A stretch of DNA of 64,000 nt from Kribbella flavida DSM 17836 (GTDB taxonomy: Bacteria > Actinomycetota > Actinomycetes > Propionibacteriales > Kribbellaceae), in NCBI RefSeq assembly GCF_000024345.1, contig NC_013729.1, positions 2,418,001 to 2,482,000 of the forward strand, in the 5' to 3' direction. Shown here one piece after another: positions 50,625 through 60,646 of the stretch; the first letter of the stretch is position 1, and every line of letters begins with the position of its first letter. The notes beneath the pieces are model-generated. The model saw only the letters and a list, made by a program, of their open reading frames with translations, did no database searches and was not told the origin of the DNA. The position numbers and the translations under genes are program-made.

Positions 50625-51532
50625 GTTTGGGTTCGGTCGTTACGGCGGACCGGTTCGTCGACCTCGCGGGGCTGCTGGAGTCCTGCGAGGTCGACGGGTT
50701 CCGCGCGGACTTCGTCAGCTGGGGGCACTACCGGCCGGAGTACTGGCTCAACTACCGGCACAGCCACTCCTTCCACGAGGTCTGCCTCGCGTACGCCGGC
50801 GAGGGCCGCTTCACCTCCGGCGACACCGAGTACGCCGTCGGCCCCGGCACCGTTTTCCTCGCCCGCCCCGGCGACGCGCACGAGATCGAGTCCAGCCGGG
50901 CCGATCCCCTCGGCATCGCCTTCTGGGGCTTCACCTTCCGCCCGGTCACGCGAGGACCGATGGGCGCGGGGTGGTGGTCCGGGCTGACCAGGACCGACGG
51001 GCCGGTGGTGTCGGCGCGGACGGGCGGGCTCGCCGCGACGGTTGGGGGAATGGCGGCCGAGGCGGCGGCCCCGCAGTCGGGGTACCAGGCATCGCTGGCA
51101 GCCCTCGGCGCGACGCTCGTGCTCGACACCGCTCGCGCGTTCGCTTTCGACGAGGACCTGTCCGTCGAGCCGACGGCCCGGTCGCAGGCGCGGGACGCGG
51201 TGGTGGTCGACGCGATGCAGCGGTTGCTGCTGGACAACCTGGCCCGGCCGATCACCGTCCGCGAGGTCGCCGCCGCGGTCCACCTGTCGGAGCGGCACGC
51301 CGAGCGGCTGTTCCGGTCCGTGACCGGCTCCTCGCTGATGTCCACCCTGCGCCGCCTCCGCCTCGAGCTGGCCGCGCAGCTGCTGCTCGATCCGTCGACG
51401 ACCATCACCTCCGTCGCCCACGCGTGCGGCTACTCCGACGTCCGCCCGTTCAGTACCGCCTTCCGCCGGAGGTACGGCCGGACACCGGGGGAGTACCGAC
51501 GCACCGGTGGCACGACCTTCGCCGGTCGGTGA
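50621..51532 (+). CDS. AraC-family transcriptional regulator
   Basis: A 303-residue regulator: cupin-like N-terminal domain (NYRHSHSFHEVCLAYAGEG, GDTEYAVGPGTVFLARPGD) and HTH_18 at about 200-300 (VREVAAAVHLSERHAERLF, ITSVAHACGYSDVRPFSTAF, GRTPGEY). The TTG at 50621 overlaps the PhyH stop (TTGA) and follows CAGGAG; TTG 50627 is an alternative. The coupling suggests that it controls this operon in response to the PhyH substrate or product. Confidence 0.88.
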   Translation: MSLGSVVTADRFVDLAGLLESCEVDGFRADFVSWGHYRPEYWLNYRHSHSFHEVCLAYAGEGRFTSGDTEYAVGPGTVFLARPGDAHEIESSRADPLGIAFWGFTFRPVTRGPMGAGWWSGLTRTDGPVVSARTGGLAATVGGMAAEAAAPQSGYQASLAALGATLVLDTARAFAFDEDLSVEPTARSQARDAVVVDAMQRLLLDNLARPITVREVAAAVHLSERHAERLFRSVTGSSLMSTLRRLRLELAAQLLLDPSTTITSVAHACGYSDVRPFSTAFRRRYGRTPGEYRRTGGTTFAGR

Positions 51533-51537
51533 ACCCG

Positions 51538-51567
51538 GTCACATCGCGCTGGCGGATGGGGTAATCT
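51538..51567 (+). promoter_or_regulatory. Promoter of the leuS leader transcript
   Basis: GTCACA at 51538-51543 (4 of 6 match to TTGACA), 18-bp spacer, and TAATCT at 51562-51567. The predicted start is about position 51574, the A of the leader-peptide ATG, so the leader peptide would be translated from a leaderless transcript. Confidence 0.5.
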
Positions 51568-51573
51568 GGTGCT

Positions 51574-51600
51574 ATGCGAGTGAACCTGCTCCTTAGCTAG
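51574..51600 (+). CDS. Leu-rich leader peptide of leuS (8 residues)
   Basis: ATG at 51574 encodes M-R-V-N-L-L-L-S and a TAG stop at 51598-51600, with three consecutive Leu codons (CTG CTC CTT) just before the stop. The ribosome would stall there if charged tRNA-Leu is scarce. It lies immediately before a hairpin and a terminator ahead of leuS. This is the expected layout of a leucine-controlled attenuator. Confidence 0.65.
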   Translation: MRVNLLLS

Positions 51601-51671
51601 CCGTACTGGCATCCAGGCGCCCGATGAGCGCCGGTCAGTACGGCGTCCCCTCCTGTGCGAGGGGCTTTTTT
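51601..51671 (+). terminator. Transcription attenuator of leuS
   Basis: First hairpin: CCGTACTG (51601-51608) pairs with CAGTACGG (51636-51643), with an inner GGCGC/GCGCC stem. Second hairpin: CCCCTC (51647-51652) and GAGGGG (51659-51664), followed by CTTTTTT (51665-51671), a rare perfect rho-independent terminator in this DNA. Stalling over the Leu codons would change the pairing of the first stem. An alternative anti-terminator pairing was not worked out. Confidence 0.7.
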
Positions 51672-51732
51672 ATGCGCCGGAACGGCGTCTGGCAGGGTTT
51701 GCTCAAACAACACACGATGCAGGAGTACGACG

Positions 51733-54219
<2,487 letters not shown>

Positions 54220-54231
54220 CACGCTGCGGTC

Positions 54232-54651
54232 ATGCGCTCCGAACTGATCGACGTAGGGACCGGCAGCAGCGAGGTCGTCTTCGACCTGACCAGCAGGTGC
54301 GAGCAGTTCGTCTCCGCCGAGGCCCACCAGGCCCAGGGGGACGGACTGCTGCACGTGTTCGTGCCGCACGCCACGGCCGGGATCGCGATCCTGGAGACCG
54401 GCGCGGGCAGCGACACCGACCTGCTGGCCGTGCTCGAGCAGCTGCTGCCGCGCGACTTCCGGTGGCAGCACCGGCACGGTAGCCCCGGTCACGGACGGGA
54501 CCACGTGCTGCCGGCGCTGATTCCGCCGTACGCGTCGATCCCGGTGCTGAACGGGCGGATGATGCTCGGCACCTGGCAGTCGATCTGTCTGGTCGACACC
54601 AACGTCGACAATCCGGACCGTCAGGTCCGGCTTTCCTGGCTGCCGAGCTGA
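54232..54651 (+). CDS. YjbQ (UPF0047) family protein
   Basis: A 139-residue protein of the conserved YjbQ family (secondary thiamine-phosphate synthase-like activity described in E. coli, physiological role unclear): GLLHVFVPHATAGIAILE, GSPGHGRDHVLPALIPPY, GTWQSICLVDTN and DRQVRLSWLP. It is directly downstream of leuS. Cytoplasmic, probably trimeric like its relatives. Confidence 0.9.
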   Translation: MRSELIDVGTGSSEVVFDLTSRCEQFVSAEAHQAQGDGLLHVFVPHATAGIAILETGAGSDTDLLAVLEQLLPRDFRWQHRHGSPGHGRDHVLPALIPPYASIPVLNGRMMLGTWQSICLVDTNVDNPDRQVRLSWLPS

Positions 54652-54758
54652 CGGTCAACAAATCACCGTCGTCGCTCGGTCCGGAGTTTCTCGGTGACTT
54701 ATCGCGATGTTGCCGGAGGTGTTACGCCGGCGAAACACGACCTGGATTGAATAGCGGC

Positions 54759-54962
54759 ATGGCGGCCCTCGATTCCCTGCGCGAGCACTGGCGCGGCGTC
54801 GGTACCGAACTCATCGTGCGCGCGACCCGAGGCATCTGCGCCGGCAGCCTGCTGAACGCCGACCGCGGCCGCGCCGACACCGCCGCCCGGATCGAGGACT
54901 GGTCCGGCGTGCTTTCCCTGTACGCCGAGCAGAATGCCGGCGAGGTCCGGGTCAGCGCCTGA
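54759..54962 (+). CDS. Small hypothetical protein, 67 residues
   Basis: Reads MAALDSLREHWRGVGTELIV, then RATRGICAGSLLNADRGRAD, and ends LSLYAEQNAGEVRVSA. Probably soluble and alpha-helical; I do not recognise it. There is no strong ribosome site, and the region before it is AT-richer and may hold a promoter. It lies between the leuS cluster and the STAND regulator. Confidence 0.5.
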   Translation: MAALDSLREHWRGVGTELIVRATRGICAGSLLNADRGRADTAARIEDWSGVLSLYAEQNAGEVRVSA

Positions 54963-55148
54963 CCCACCGCATTTCACCGGGGTCGTGACCACACCTTTGA
55001 ATTTCAACCTTCAATCGCTGCGGAATTCCGTCCGATATTCACGCCGGCGGCCGCTGTGAGTCCGGTCACCCCGCGCGTCCGGTTTCCGGGGGCGTTGTCA
55101 CGCTATGTTGTGCTGTGGCGGTGTGAGGCTCAGAGGGGGTGACGGGCT

Positions 55149-57629
55149 TTGTCGGACGCGGAGGGCCGGGAGGCGGGACGAAGCGGCGGGTTCGCCGATC
55201 TCCTGCTCGACTTGAGGGTTCAGGCAGGGCTTTCCCAGGAGGAGCTGGCCGAGGCGGCCGGGCTCAGCGTCCGGACCATTCGCGAGTTGGAGGCCGGCCG
55301 GGTCGCCAAGCCCCGCAAGGACTCGGTCCGGCTGCTGGCCGAAGGTCTCGGACTGCGCGACGGTGACGCGGGCAGGTTCCTCGCCGCGGCCGGGCACGGC
55401 TCGATCCGCCCGGTGATCGCCGTCGGCGCGCCGGCCTCGACCGGGATGCGCTGGCTGGGAACGCGGCCGATTCCCGACGGACTGGTCGGGCGGGACAAGG
55501 AGTTGCTGGAGCTGGCCGACCTGCTGCGGCAGAACCGGCTGGTGACGCTGGTCGGGCCGGGAGGCGTCGGCAAGACCGAGCTCGCGCTGGCCGCCGCCGA
55601 CCGGTTCTCCGGCGCGGACACCACGGTCGTTGTCGTCGACCTGACCACCGTGCAGCGGGACGCCGCCGTACCGTCGGCGATCCTGGACGCGTTCGGGACC
55701 GCGCCGGGCACGTCCGACCTGGACGACGTGCTGTCCGGGCGGAAACCGGGCGACCTGGTGATCGTGGAGGACAACGCCGAGCACGTGCTCGACGGCGTCG
55801 CGACGGTGGCGAACCGGATGGTCCGCAGCTTTCCCAGCGTCGGTGTCCTGGTGACGTCGCGCATCCCGCTCGGACTGCCCGACGAGGTGGTCCGCCGGGT
55901 CGAAGTGCTCGGCGTACCGGCGAACGACCGGGACTTCGCCGAGATCGCGGCCAGCCCGGCGGTGGAGATGTTCGTCCGGCGGGCGGCGCGGGTGCGTTCG
56001 GACTTCCAGCTGACCCCGGCCAACGCCGCCACGGTCGCACGGCTCTGCCAGCGGCTGGACGGTTTGCCGCTGGCGCTGGAGCTCGCAGCGGCCCGGGCCG
56101 GATCACTGTCGGTGGAAACGATCCTGGCCGCGCTGGACGACCGGTTCCGGCTGCTGTCGGGGCCGCGACGGTTCGGCGCGCCGCACCAGCGCACGCTGGC
56201 CGACACCATCGCCTGGAGCGTCGACGCGCTGTCCGACGCCGCCCGGCAGTTGCTGTACCGCGCGTCCATGCTCGGCTCGCCCTTCACCCTCGACGCCGTC
56301 GTCGGCGTGTGCACCGGGCCGCCGATCGACCCGCTGGACGTGCCGATGCTGCTGGCCGAGCTGGTGGACAAGTCGCTGCTGCAGCCGGTGCTGGAGTTCG
56401 AGGCGCTGTACGGCGCGCGGTACAAGATGCTCGAGACGATCCGCGAGCACGCCTACGCCGGGCTGGCGTCGCAGGGCACCGACCAGCAGCGGTACCGGGC
56501 GGCCAACGCGAACTCGGCGACCTTCGAGGTGGCGCTGGAGCGTGCGACCGAGCTGAAGCAGTGGGACACGGCCGCGCAGATCGTGCTCGGCTTCCGGGTC
56601 GCCTGGCAGTACCAGGCGAGCGTCGCGCAGAGCGGCATCCGCTGGGCCGTCGAGTGCGCCGAGAACGTGACGGACCAGGGGACCAGCGGCAGGTTGCTGG
56701 CCATCGCGGGCCGACTGTCGAACCTGACCGGTGACGTGCGGGCCGCCCGGCGGTACTACGGCGAAGCGCGCACGCTGATCGCGCCGGAGTCCGAGATGGG
56801 ACTGATGGCTCGGGGTGGCTGGGTGTCGTCCGGGTCTCTGCTGCTCGACACCGCTAGCCTGGCGGAGATCCCGCCCCTGGTGGCCGACGCGCGGGAGCAC
56901 GGGAACGTCCAGCGGTCAGCGACCGTGCAGGCGATCTGTGGTCTTGCTCTGGCCCGGTGGGGGCGGTTGCCGGAGGCCAAGGAGCTGCTGCTGGCCTGGG
57001 AGGCCGCGCTGGTCAATCCGGAGGTCTACCCGGACGACATCGCGTACCTGGCACTGAGCCGGGTCGAGCTGGAGCTCGGCAACCTGGCGGATGCCCGGCG
57101 CTGGGCCGAGCTGGCCCGGGACAGCCAGGCGTCCGACGACCCCGAGCGGACGAAGGTCGCGGGATGCCTGGCGATGGTGGAGTACCAGGAGGGCCGCTTC
57201 GAGCAGGCGCAGGCGCTGCTGGATGAGGCGGACGCGGACATCCGGGGACACCGGGGCTACTTCGACTACCTCGTCATGCTGTACCGCAGCAGGTTGGCTC
57301 GGCGCGCCGGGGACCTCACGGTGGCTCGGACGTCGATCAGAGACGCTGTGAGCCGGCTGCAGGTCGAGGGACGAGTGGTGTACCTCCTGGACGTGCTGCC
57401 CGAGGCGGTGGCCGTGCTGCACGCCGACGGACACTCCGAGGCGGCTGACCGGCTGTGCGGCCAGTTGCTGGCCTGGCAGCGGACCATGGACCCGCCGATG
57501 CTGCCGACTGCCTGGGCGGTGCTGCAGGAGTCCTGCGCGAGTGCGTCGGAAGCTGCCGGTTGGCCTGAGCCCGACCCGGCCGATGCGGTCCGGCGGCTGG
57601 CGGACGACGTACTGACTGCGCTTTCCTGA
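55149..57629 (+). CDS. XRE-HTH / NB-ARC / TPR STAND ATPase regulator
   Basis: An 826-residue signal-transduction ATPase. The N-terminal HTH (about 10-75) is XRE type (LSQEELAEAAGLSVRTIREL, RVAKPRKDSVRLLAEGLGL). The NB-ARC/AAA domain (about 105-370) has Walker A GPGGVGKTE (Lys142), Walker B DLVIVEDNAE, TSRIPLGL and GLPLALELAAARA. The C-terminal 400 residues are TPR-like (RWGRLPEAKELLLAWEAAL, DARRWAELARDSQ, QAQALLDEADADI). Such proteins are large regulators, and some related STAND ATPases act in defence. TTG 55149 is used, preceded by AGAGGGGGTG. It lacks a BTAD domain. Confidence 0.88.
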   Translation: MSDAEGREAGRSGGFADLLLDLRVQAGLSQEELAEAAGLSVRTIRELEAGRVAKPRKDSVRLLAEGLGLRDGDAGRFLAAAGHGSIRPVIAVGAPASTGMRWLGTRPIPDGLVGRDKELLELADLLRQNRLVTLVGPGGVGKTELALAAADRFSGADTTVVVVDLTTVQRDAAVPSAILDAFGTAPGTSDLDDVLSGRKPGDLVIVEDNAEHVLDGVATVANRMVRSFPSVGVLVTSRIPLGLPDEVVRRVEVLGVPANDRDFAEIAASPAVEMFVRRAARVRSDFQLTPANAATVARLCQRLDGLPLALELAAARAGSLSVETILAALDDRFRLLSGPRRFGAPHQRTLADTIAWSVDALSDAARQLLYRASMLGSPFTLDAVVGVCTGPPIDPLDVPMLLAELVDKSLLQPVLEFEALYGARYKMLETIREHAYAGLASQGTDQQRYRAANANSATFEVALERATELKQWDTAAQIVLGFRVAWQYQASVAQSGIRWAVECAENVTDQGTSGRLLAIAGRLSNLTGDVRAARRYYGEARTLIAPESEMGLMARGGWVSSGSLLLDTASLAEIPPLVADAREHGNVQRSATVQAICGLALARWGRLPEAKELLLAWEAALVNPEVYPDDIAYLALSRVELELGNLADARRWAELARDSQASDDPERTKVAGCLAMVEYQEGRFEQAQALLDEADADIRGHRGYFDYLVMLYRSRLARRAGDLTVARTSIRDAVSRLQVEGRVVYLLDVLPEAVAVLHADGHSEAADRLCGQLLAWQRTMDPPMLPTAWAVLQESCASASEAAGWPEPDPADAVRRLADDVLTALS

Positions 57630-58189
57630 GCCGCTCCTGCGGGCTCGTCCCGGCTTCTACTCCGGGTGCTCGTGCCGGGTGCTCCTTTCGGCTGCATCGA
57701 AGCTGCCGGGCAACTGCCGGGTTTTCTGCCTCGTCCTGACATGGCCGCCGCGACCAGGATGTACGTCGTAGGGCAGGTTCCACGAGACAGAGATCGACGG
57801 CCGGGCCGGCTGTCCGAGGCAGGAGGTGGTCACCGTGACGAGGCAAGCGCGGACCACCGGAGCGCCGAGGCAGATCACGGGCCGGGTGGAGGCGACGCGG
57901 AGGTTGTCCGGCAGGGACCGGTGGGGGCGCCGCTCAGCTGTCGTGAACTCCGGCGTGCTGCGGCGTGCGGGTCTGTCCTACGCGATACCGGGTGCCGTGC
58001 GCCGTCAGGGCACCGGACCCGGGGTGGGGCTCCAGCAGTGGTCAGGCACACGACACAGGGGACGAGTGCCGGCCCGGTCGACACGGGAAAGCCGGTGGGT
58101 TTGGTCACCCACCGGTGGGGTCGACCGCTGGGGCTCCCCGGGGCAAGCAGTAGCTCACCGAGCTGACAACCAGGGGGAGTCAGCTCACG
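57630..58189. other. 560-bp interval without a convincing gene
   Basis: Several frames are open, and AGGAGG at 57821-57826 precedes GTG 57835, but the reading runs far past the adjacent terminator into antisense of the next gene and has no recognisable domain. A second frame ends at 58164 with a Ser-rich tail. No RNA gene was recognised. Confidence 0.5.
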
Positions 58190-58229
58190 GCGAGGTGGCA
58201 GCCACTGGAGGGGTTGGCCGCCACCTCGC
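58190..58229. terminator. Bidirectional hairpin before the flavin-fold oxidase gene
   Basis: GCGAGGTGGC (58190-58199) pairs perfectly with GCCACCTCGC (58220-58229) around a 20-nt loop. It stands 17 bp beyond the stop of the minus-strand gene, so it likely terminates that gene. Confidence 0.65.
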
Positions 58230-58245
58230 TTCTGCTTGCGGTCCG

Positions 58246-58755
58246 TCAGCCGGGAAGGACGGCGGACTTGTCGAACGCGTAGCCGACCATCCAGTGCGGC
58301 TGGAGCCGGCAGTACACGATGTCGTCGCCCCAGCTGGACGGCGAACTGCCGTAGTGCGCGACCAGGTGGTCCTCGATCTCCTGGAAGTCCGGGTGCTGAT
58401 CGGTCAGGAACTCCACCCGCCCGTGGCTGAACACCCCGATCCGCTCGCCGTCGACGTACGACACGCTGGCGGCCGGTCTGGCCCGCAGGTGCCGCGCCTT
58501 CGCCGCGCTGCCGGAGGTGCTGAACACCCAGCGTGCGTGCAGGAAGTGGCCGTCGACCGCGCTGATCCGGGGCTCGCCGGTGGCGGTGACCGTGGCCAGG
58601 TTGAGCGTGCACATGCCGGTCAGGACCTGGGTCAGCTCCTGTGCGTCCAGCCTGCGCTGCTCGGTGACGATGCTGCGGAGATGCTCGGTGGAACGCCCGT
58701 ACGCCGCGTCCAGCAGCCGCTGCAGCTCCGCGATCTCTTCGCTGGTCTCCCTCAT
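58246..58755 (-). CDS. Pyridoxamine 5'-phosphate oxidase-like (FMN-binding split barrel) protein
   Basis: A 169-residue protein: LNLATVTATGEPRISAVDGHFL and WVFSTSGSAAKARHLRARPAASVSYVDGERIGVFSHGRV are the beta-barrel signatures of FMN- or F420-binding split-barrel proteins. An N-terminal helix (EIAELQRLLDAAYGRSTEHL) precedes it. Ligand and substrate unknown; F420 is possible in this group. It is divergent from degV, 53 bp away. Confidence 0.87.
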   Translation of the reverse strand: MRETSEEIAELQRLLDAAYGRSTEHLRSIVTEQRRLDAQELTQVLTGMCTLNLATVTATGEPRISAVDGHFLHARWVFSTSGSAAKARHLRARPAASVSYVDGERIGVFSHGRVEFLTDQHPDFQEIEDHLVAHYGSSPSSWGDDIVYCRLQPHWMVGYAFDKSAVLPG

Positions 58756-58808
58756 TCTTCGCAGTCTGGCACCAGGCGCCGACGAAAACTGTCCGGTAAC
58801 CTCGCTGC

Positions 58809-59651
58809 ATGTCAGCCCGCGTGCACGTCGTCACCGACTCCACGGCGGGGTTGTCGGCGCACGAGGTGCTCCGGCAACCGCTGACCGTCGTACCGCTGCA
58901 GGTGGTGATCGGCGGCACGTCGTACGACGACGGCGACACCAGCGCGGACGTGGTCGCCGAGGCGCTGAAAACTTTCACCCCGGTCTCGACCAGCCGGCCG
59001 GCGCCGCAGTCGTTCGCCGACACCTACGCGCGGTGTGCCGCGGCCGGGGCGGAGTCGATCGTGTCGATCCACCTGTCCGGGGACATGTCGGGCACGGTCG
59101 AGGCGGCGATGATCGGCGCGAAGGAGTCGCCGGTTCCGGTGCGGGTGGTCGACTCGCGCTCCCTCGGGATGGGCCTGGGCTTCCCAGTGCTCGCTGCCGC
59201 GGTCGCTGCCGCCGCCGGCGCGTCGCAGGCCGAGGTCGAGGCCGCCGCCCGGGCCCGGATGGCGGCGACGTCGGCGTACTTCTACGTGGACACCCTGGAG
59301 TACCTGCGCCGCGGCGGCCGGATCGGCGCCGCGCAGGCCCTGCTCGGCACGGCGTTGGCCGTCAAGCCGCTGCTCACCATCAGCGGCGGCCGCATCGTCC
59401 CGCTGGAGAAGGTCCGTACGTCGAGCCGGGCGATCGCTCGCCTCGCCGACATCGCCGTCCAGCGTGCCGGCGCCGGGCCGGTCCAGGTCGCCGTCCATCA
59501 CCTGGCCAACCTCGACAAGGCGCACACGCTCGCCGACGGCCTTGCCGACCGCCTGCCCCAGGCCGAAGCCATCGTGCTGCGCGAGGTCGGAGCAGTCATC
59601 GGCGCCCACGTCGGTCCCGGCATGCTCGCCGTCGTCATCGCTCCGCGCTGA
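58809..59651 (+). CDS. DegV-family fatty-acid-binding protein
   Basis: A 280-residue protein related to FakB, which holds fatty acids for phosphorylation by FakA. Signatures: VHVVTDSTAGL at the start, VSTSRPAPQSFADTY, SIHLSGDMSGTVEAA, VRVVDSRSLGMGLGF, and TLEYLRRGGRIGAAQALLG with KPLLTISGG. No FakA kinase is encoded nearby. The ATG is at 58809. The stop codon is embedded in the first unit of a 45-bp repeat array. Confidence 0.92.
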   Translation: MSARVHVVTDSTAGLSAHEVLRQPLTVVPLQVVIGGTSYDDGDTSADVVAEALKTFTPVSTSRPAPQSFADTYARCAAAGAESIVSIHLSGDMSGTVEAAMIGAKESPVPVRVVDSRSLGMGLGFPVLAAAVAAAAGASQAEVEAAARARMAATSAYFYVDTLEYLRRGGRIGAAQALLGTALAVKPLLTISGGRIVPLEKVRTSSRAIARLADIAVQRAGAGPVQVAVHHLANLDKAHTLADGLADRLPQAEAIVLREVGAVIGAHVGPGMLAVVIAPR

Positions 59652-59815
59652 CTTCGCGCGGTTCTCCACCGGCCGTCGTCGTTGCTACCGCGCTGATTGC
59701 GCGCGGTTCTCCACCGGCCGTCGTCGTTGCTACCGCGCTGATTGCGCGCGGTTCTCCACCGGCCGTCGTGGCCACCCTGCGCTGACTGCGCACGGTTCTC
59801 CACAGGTCGTCGATT
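59645..59815. repeat. 45-bp tandem repeats after degV
   Basis: Units begin GCGCTGA at 59645, 59690, 59735 and 59779 (the third is 44 bp), and contain CGCGCGGTTCTCCACCGGCC. The first unit includes the degV stop codon, so the array seems to have grown from the gene's end. The first three copies are nearly identical and the last is degenerate. The period equals 15 codons; the minus strand would read GRWRTARNQRGSNDD repeatedly but this is not a supported gene. Confidence 0.9.
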
Positions 59816-59854
59816 GCCCGCGGCCGACCGGCTTTTCGCTCGTACTTTCCCTGT

Positions 59855-60646
59855 GTGAAGCCATCACGCCGACCTCCCGCGCCGGACCCGGCCGACCGCC
59901 AGGCTGCCCTGGCCCGGCTGCGCGCCGCGTCCGGGCGGGGACCGGCCGACGAACGGGAGGACGAAGTGCGAGGCGGCTGGATCCCCGACACCAAGCTCCC
60001 CGAGCGCCTGCAAGGCACCCGCTGGAGCCTGACCCCACGGCACCTCGCCGTGGTTGCCCTGGTCCTCACCATCGGCCTGCTTTGGGCCGGCTGCTCGGTG
60101 CTGCGCTCCCAGCCCGAGCCCGTGCCCGACAACCGCCCGTCCCCAGCCCTGGTCACCGGCTCCCCGGTGGCCGCCCCGACCTCGCCCACCGATCCGCCCG
60201 CCGCCTCGACCGCCACCCCGCCCACGACCGTCGTCGTCCACGTCGCCGGCAAGGTCCGCCGCCCCGGCCTGATCCACACCCGCCCGGGCGCCCGCGTCGC
60301 CGACGCCTTGGCCGCAGCCGGTGGCGCGTTGCCCGGCGCCGACCTGACCACGCTCAATCTCGCCCGCCCGGTCACCGACGGCGAGCAGATCCTCGTCGGC
60401 CTGCCCAACCTCCCGCCGCCCGGTCCGAACCCGACGCCAGGCCGCAGCACGCCGACCTCCGTCGACCTCAACACCGCCACGCTCGACCAGCTCGACGCGC
60501 TGCCCGGCGTCGGTCCGGTCCTGGCCCAGCGCATTCTCGACTACCGCACCGAGCACGGGCGGTTCACCACCATCGACCAGCTCCAGGAGGTCCCCGGCGT
60601 CGGCACCAAGAAGTACGAGGACCTGAAACCCCATGTCCGCATCTGA
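59855..60646 (+). CDS. comEA: ComEA-like DNA-binding competence protein
   Basis: A 263-residue membrane-anchored protein. A cytoplasmic Pro/Arg-rich N-terminus (1-60) is followed by one TM (about 64-82), a Pro/Thr-rich linker, a SLBB domain (VVVHVAGKVRRPGLIH, ADALAAAGGALPGADL, about 125-185) and a helix-hairpin-helix DNA-binding domain (VDLNTATLDQLDALPGVG, LDYRTEHGRFTTIDQLQEV, about 200-263). It binds incoming DNA for ComEC. GTG 59855 is used. It overlaps comEC by 14 bp. Confidence 0.92.
   Translation: MKPSRRPPAPDPADRQAALARLRAASGRGPADEREDEVRGGWIPDTKLPERLQGTRWSLTPRHLAVVALVLTIGLLWAGCSVLRSQPEPVPDNRPSPALVTGSPVAAPTSPTDPPAASTATPPTTVVVHVAGKVRRPGLIHTRPGARVADALAAAGGALPGADLTTLNLARPVTDGEQILVGLPNLPPPGPNPTPGRSTPTSVDLNTATLDQLDALPGVGPVLAQRILDYRTEHGRFTTIDQLQEVPGVGTKKYEDLKPHVRI

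Noticed and set aside
51574..51671. T-box riboswitch upstream of leuS
   Set aside because: No T-box sequence or specifier stem was seen; the short Leu-rich frame and terminator fit a leader-peptide attenuator better.
57826..58884. Gene with AGGAGG ribosome site after the STAND regulator
   Set aside because: The frame crosses the 58190-58229 terminator and runs antisense through the oxidase gene; no conserved motif.
59498..59803. Minus-strand protein with 15-residue repeats
   Set aside because: It is antisense to the degV 3' end, lacks a ribosome site, and its repeats follow from the DNA array.
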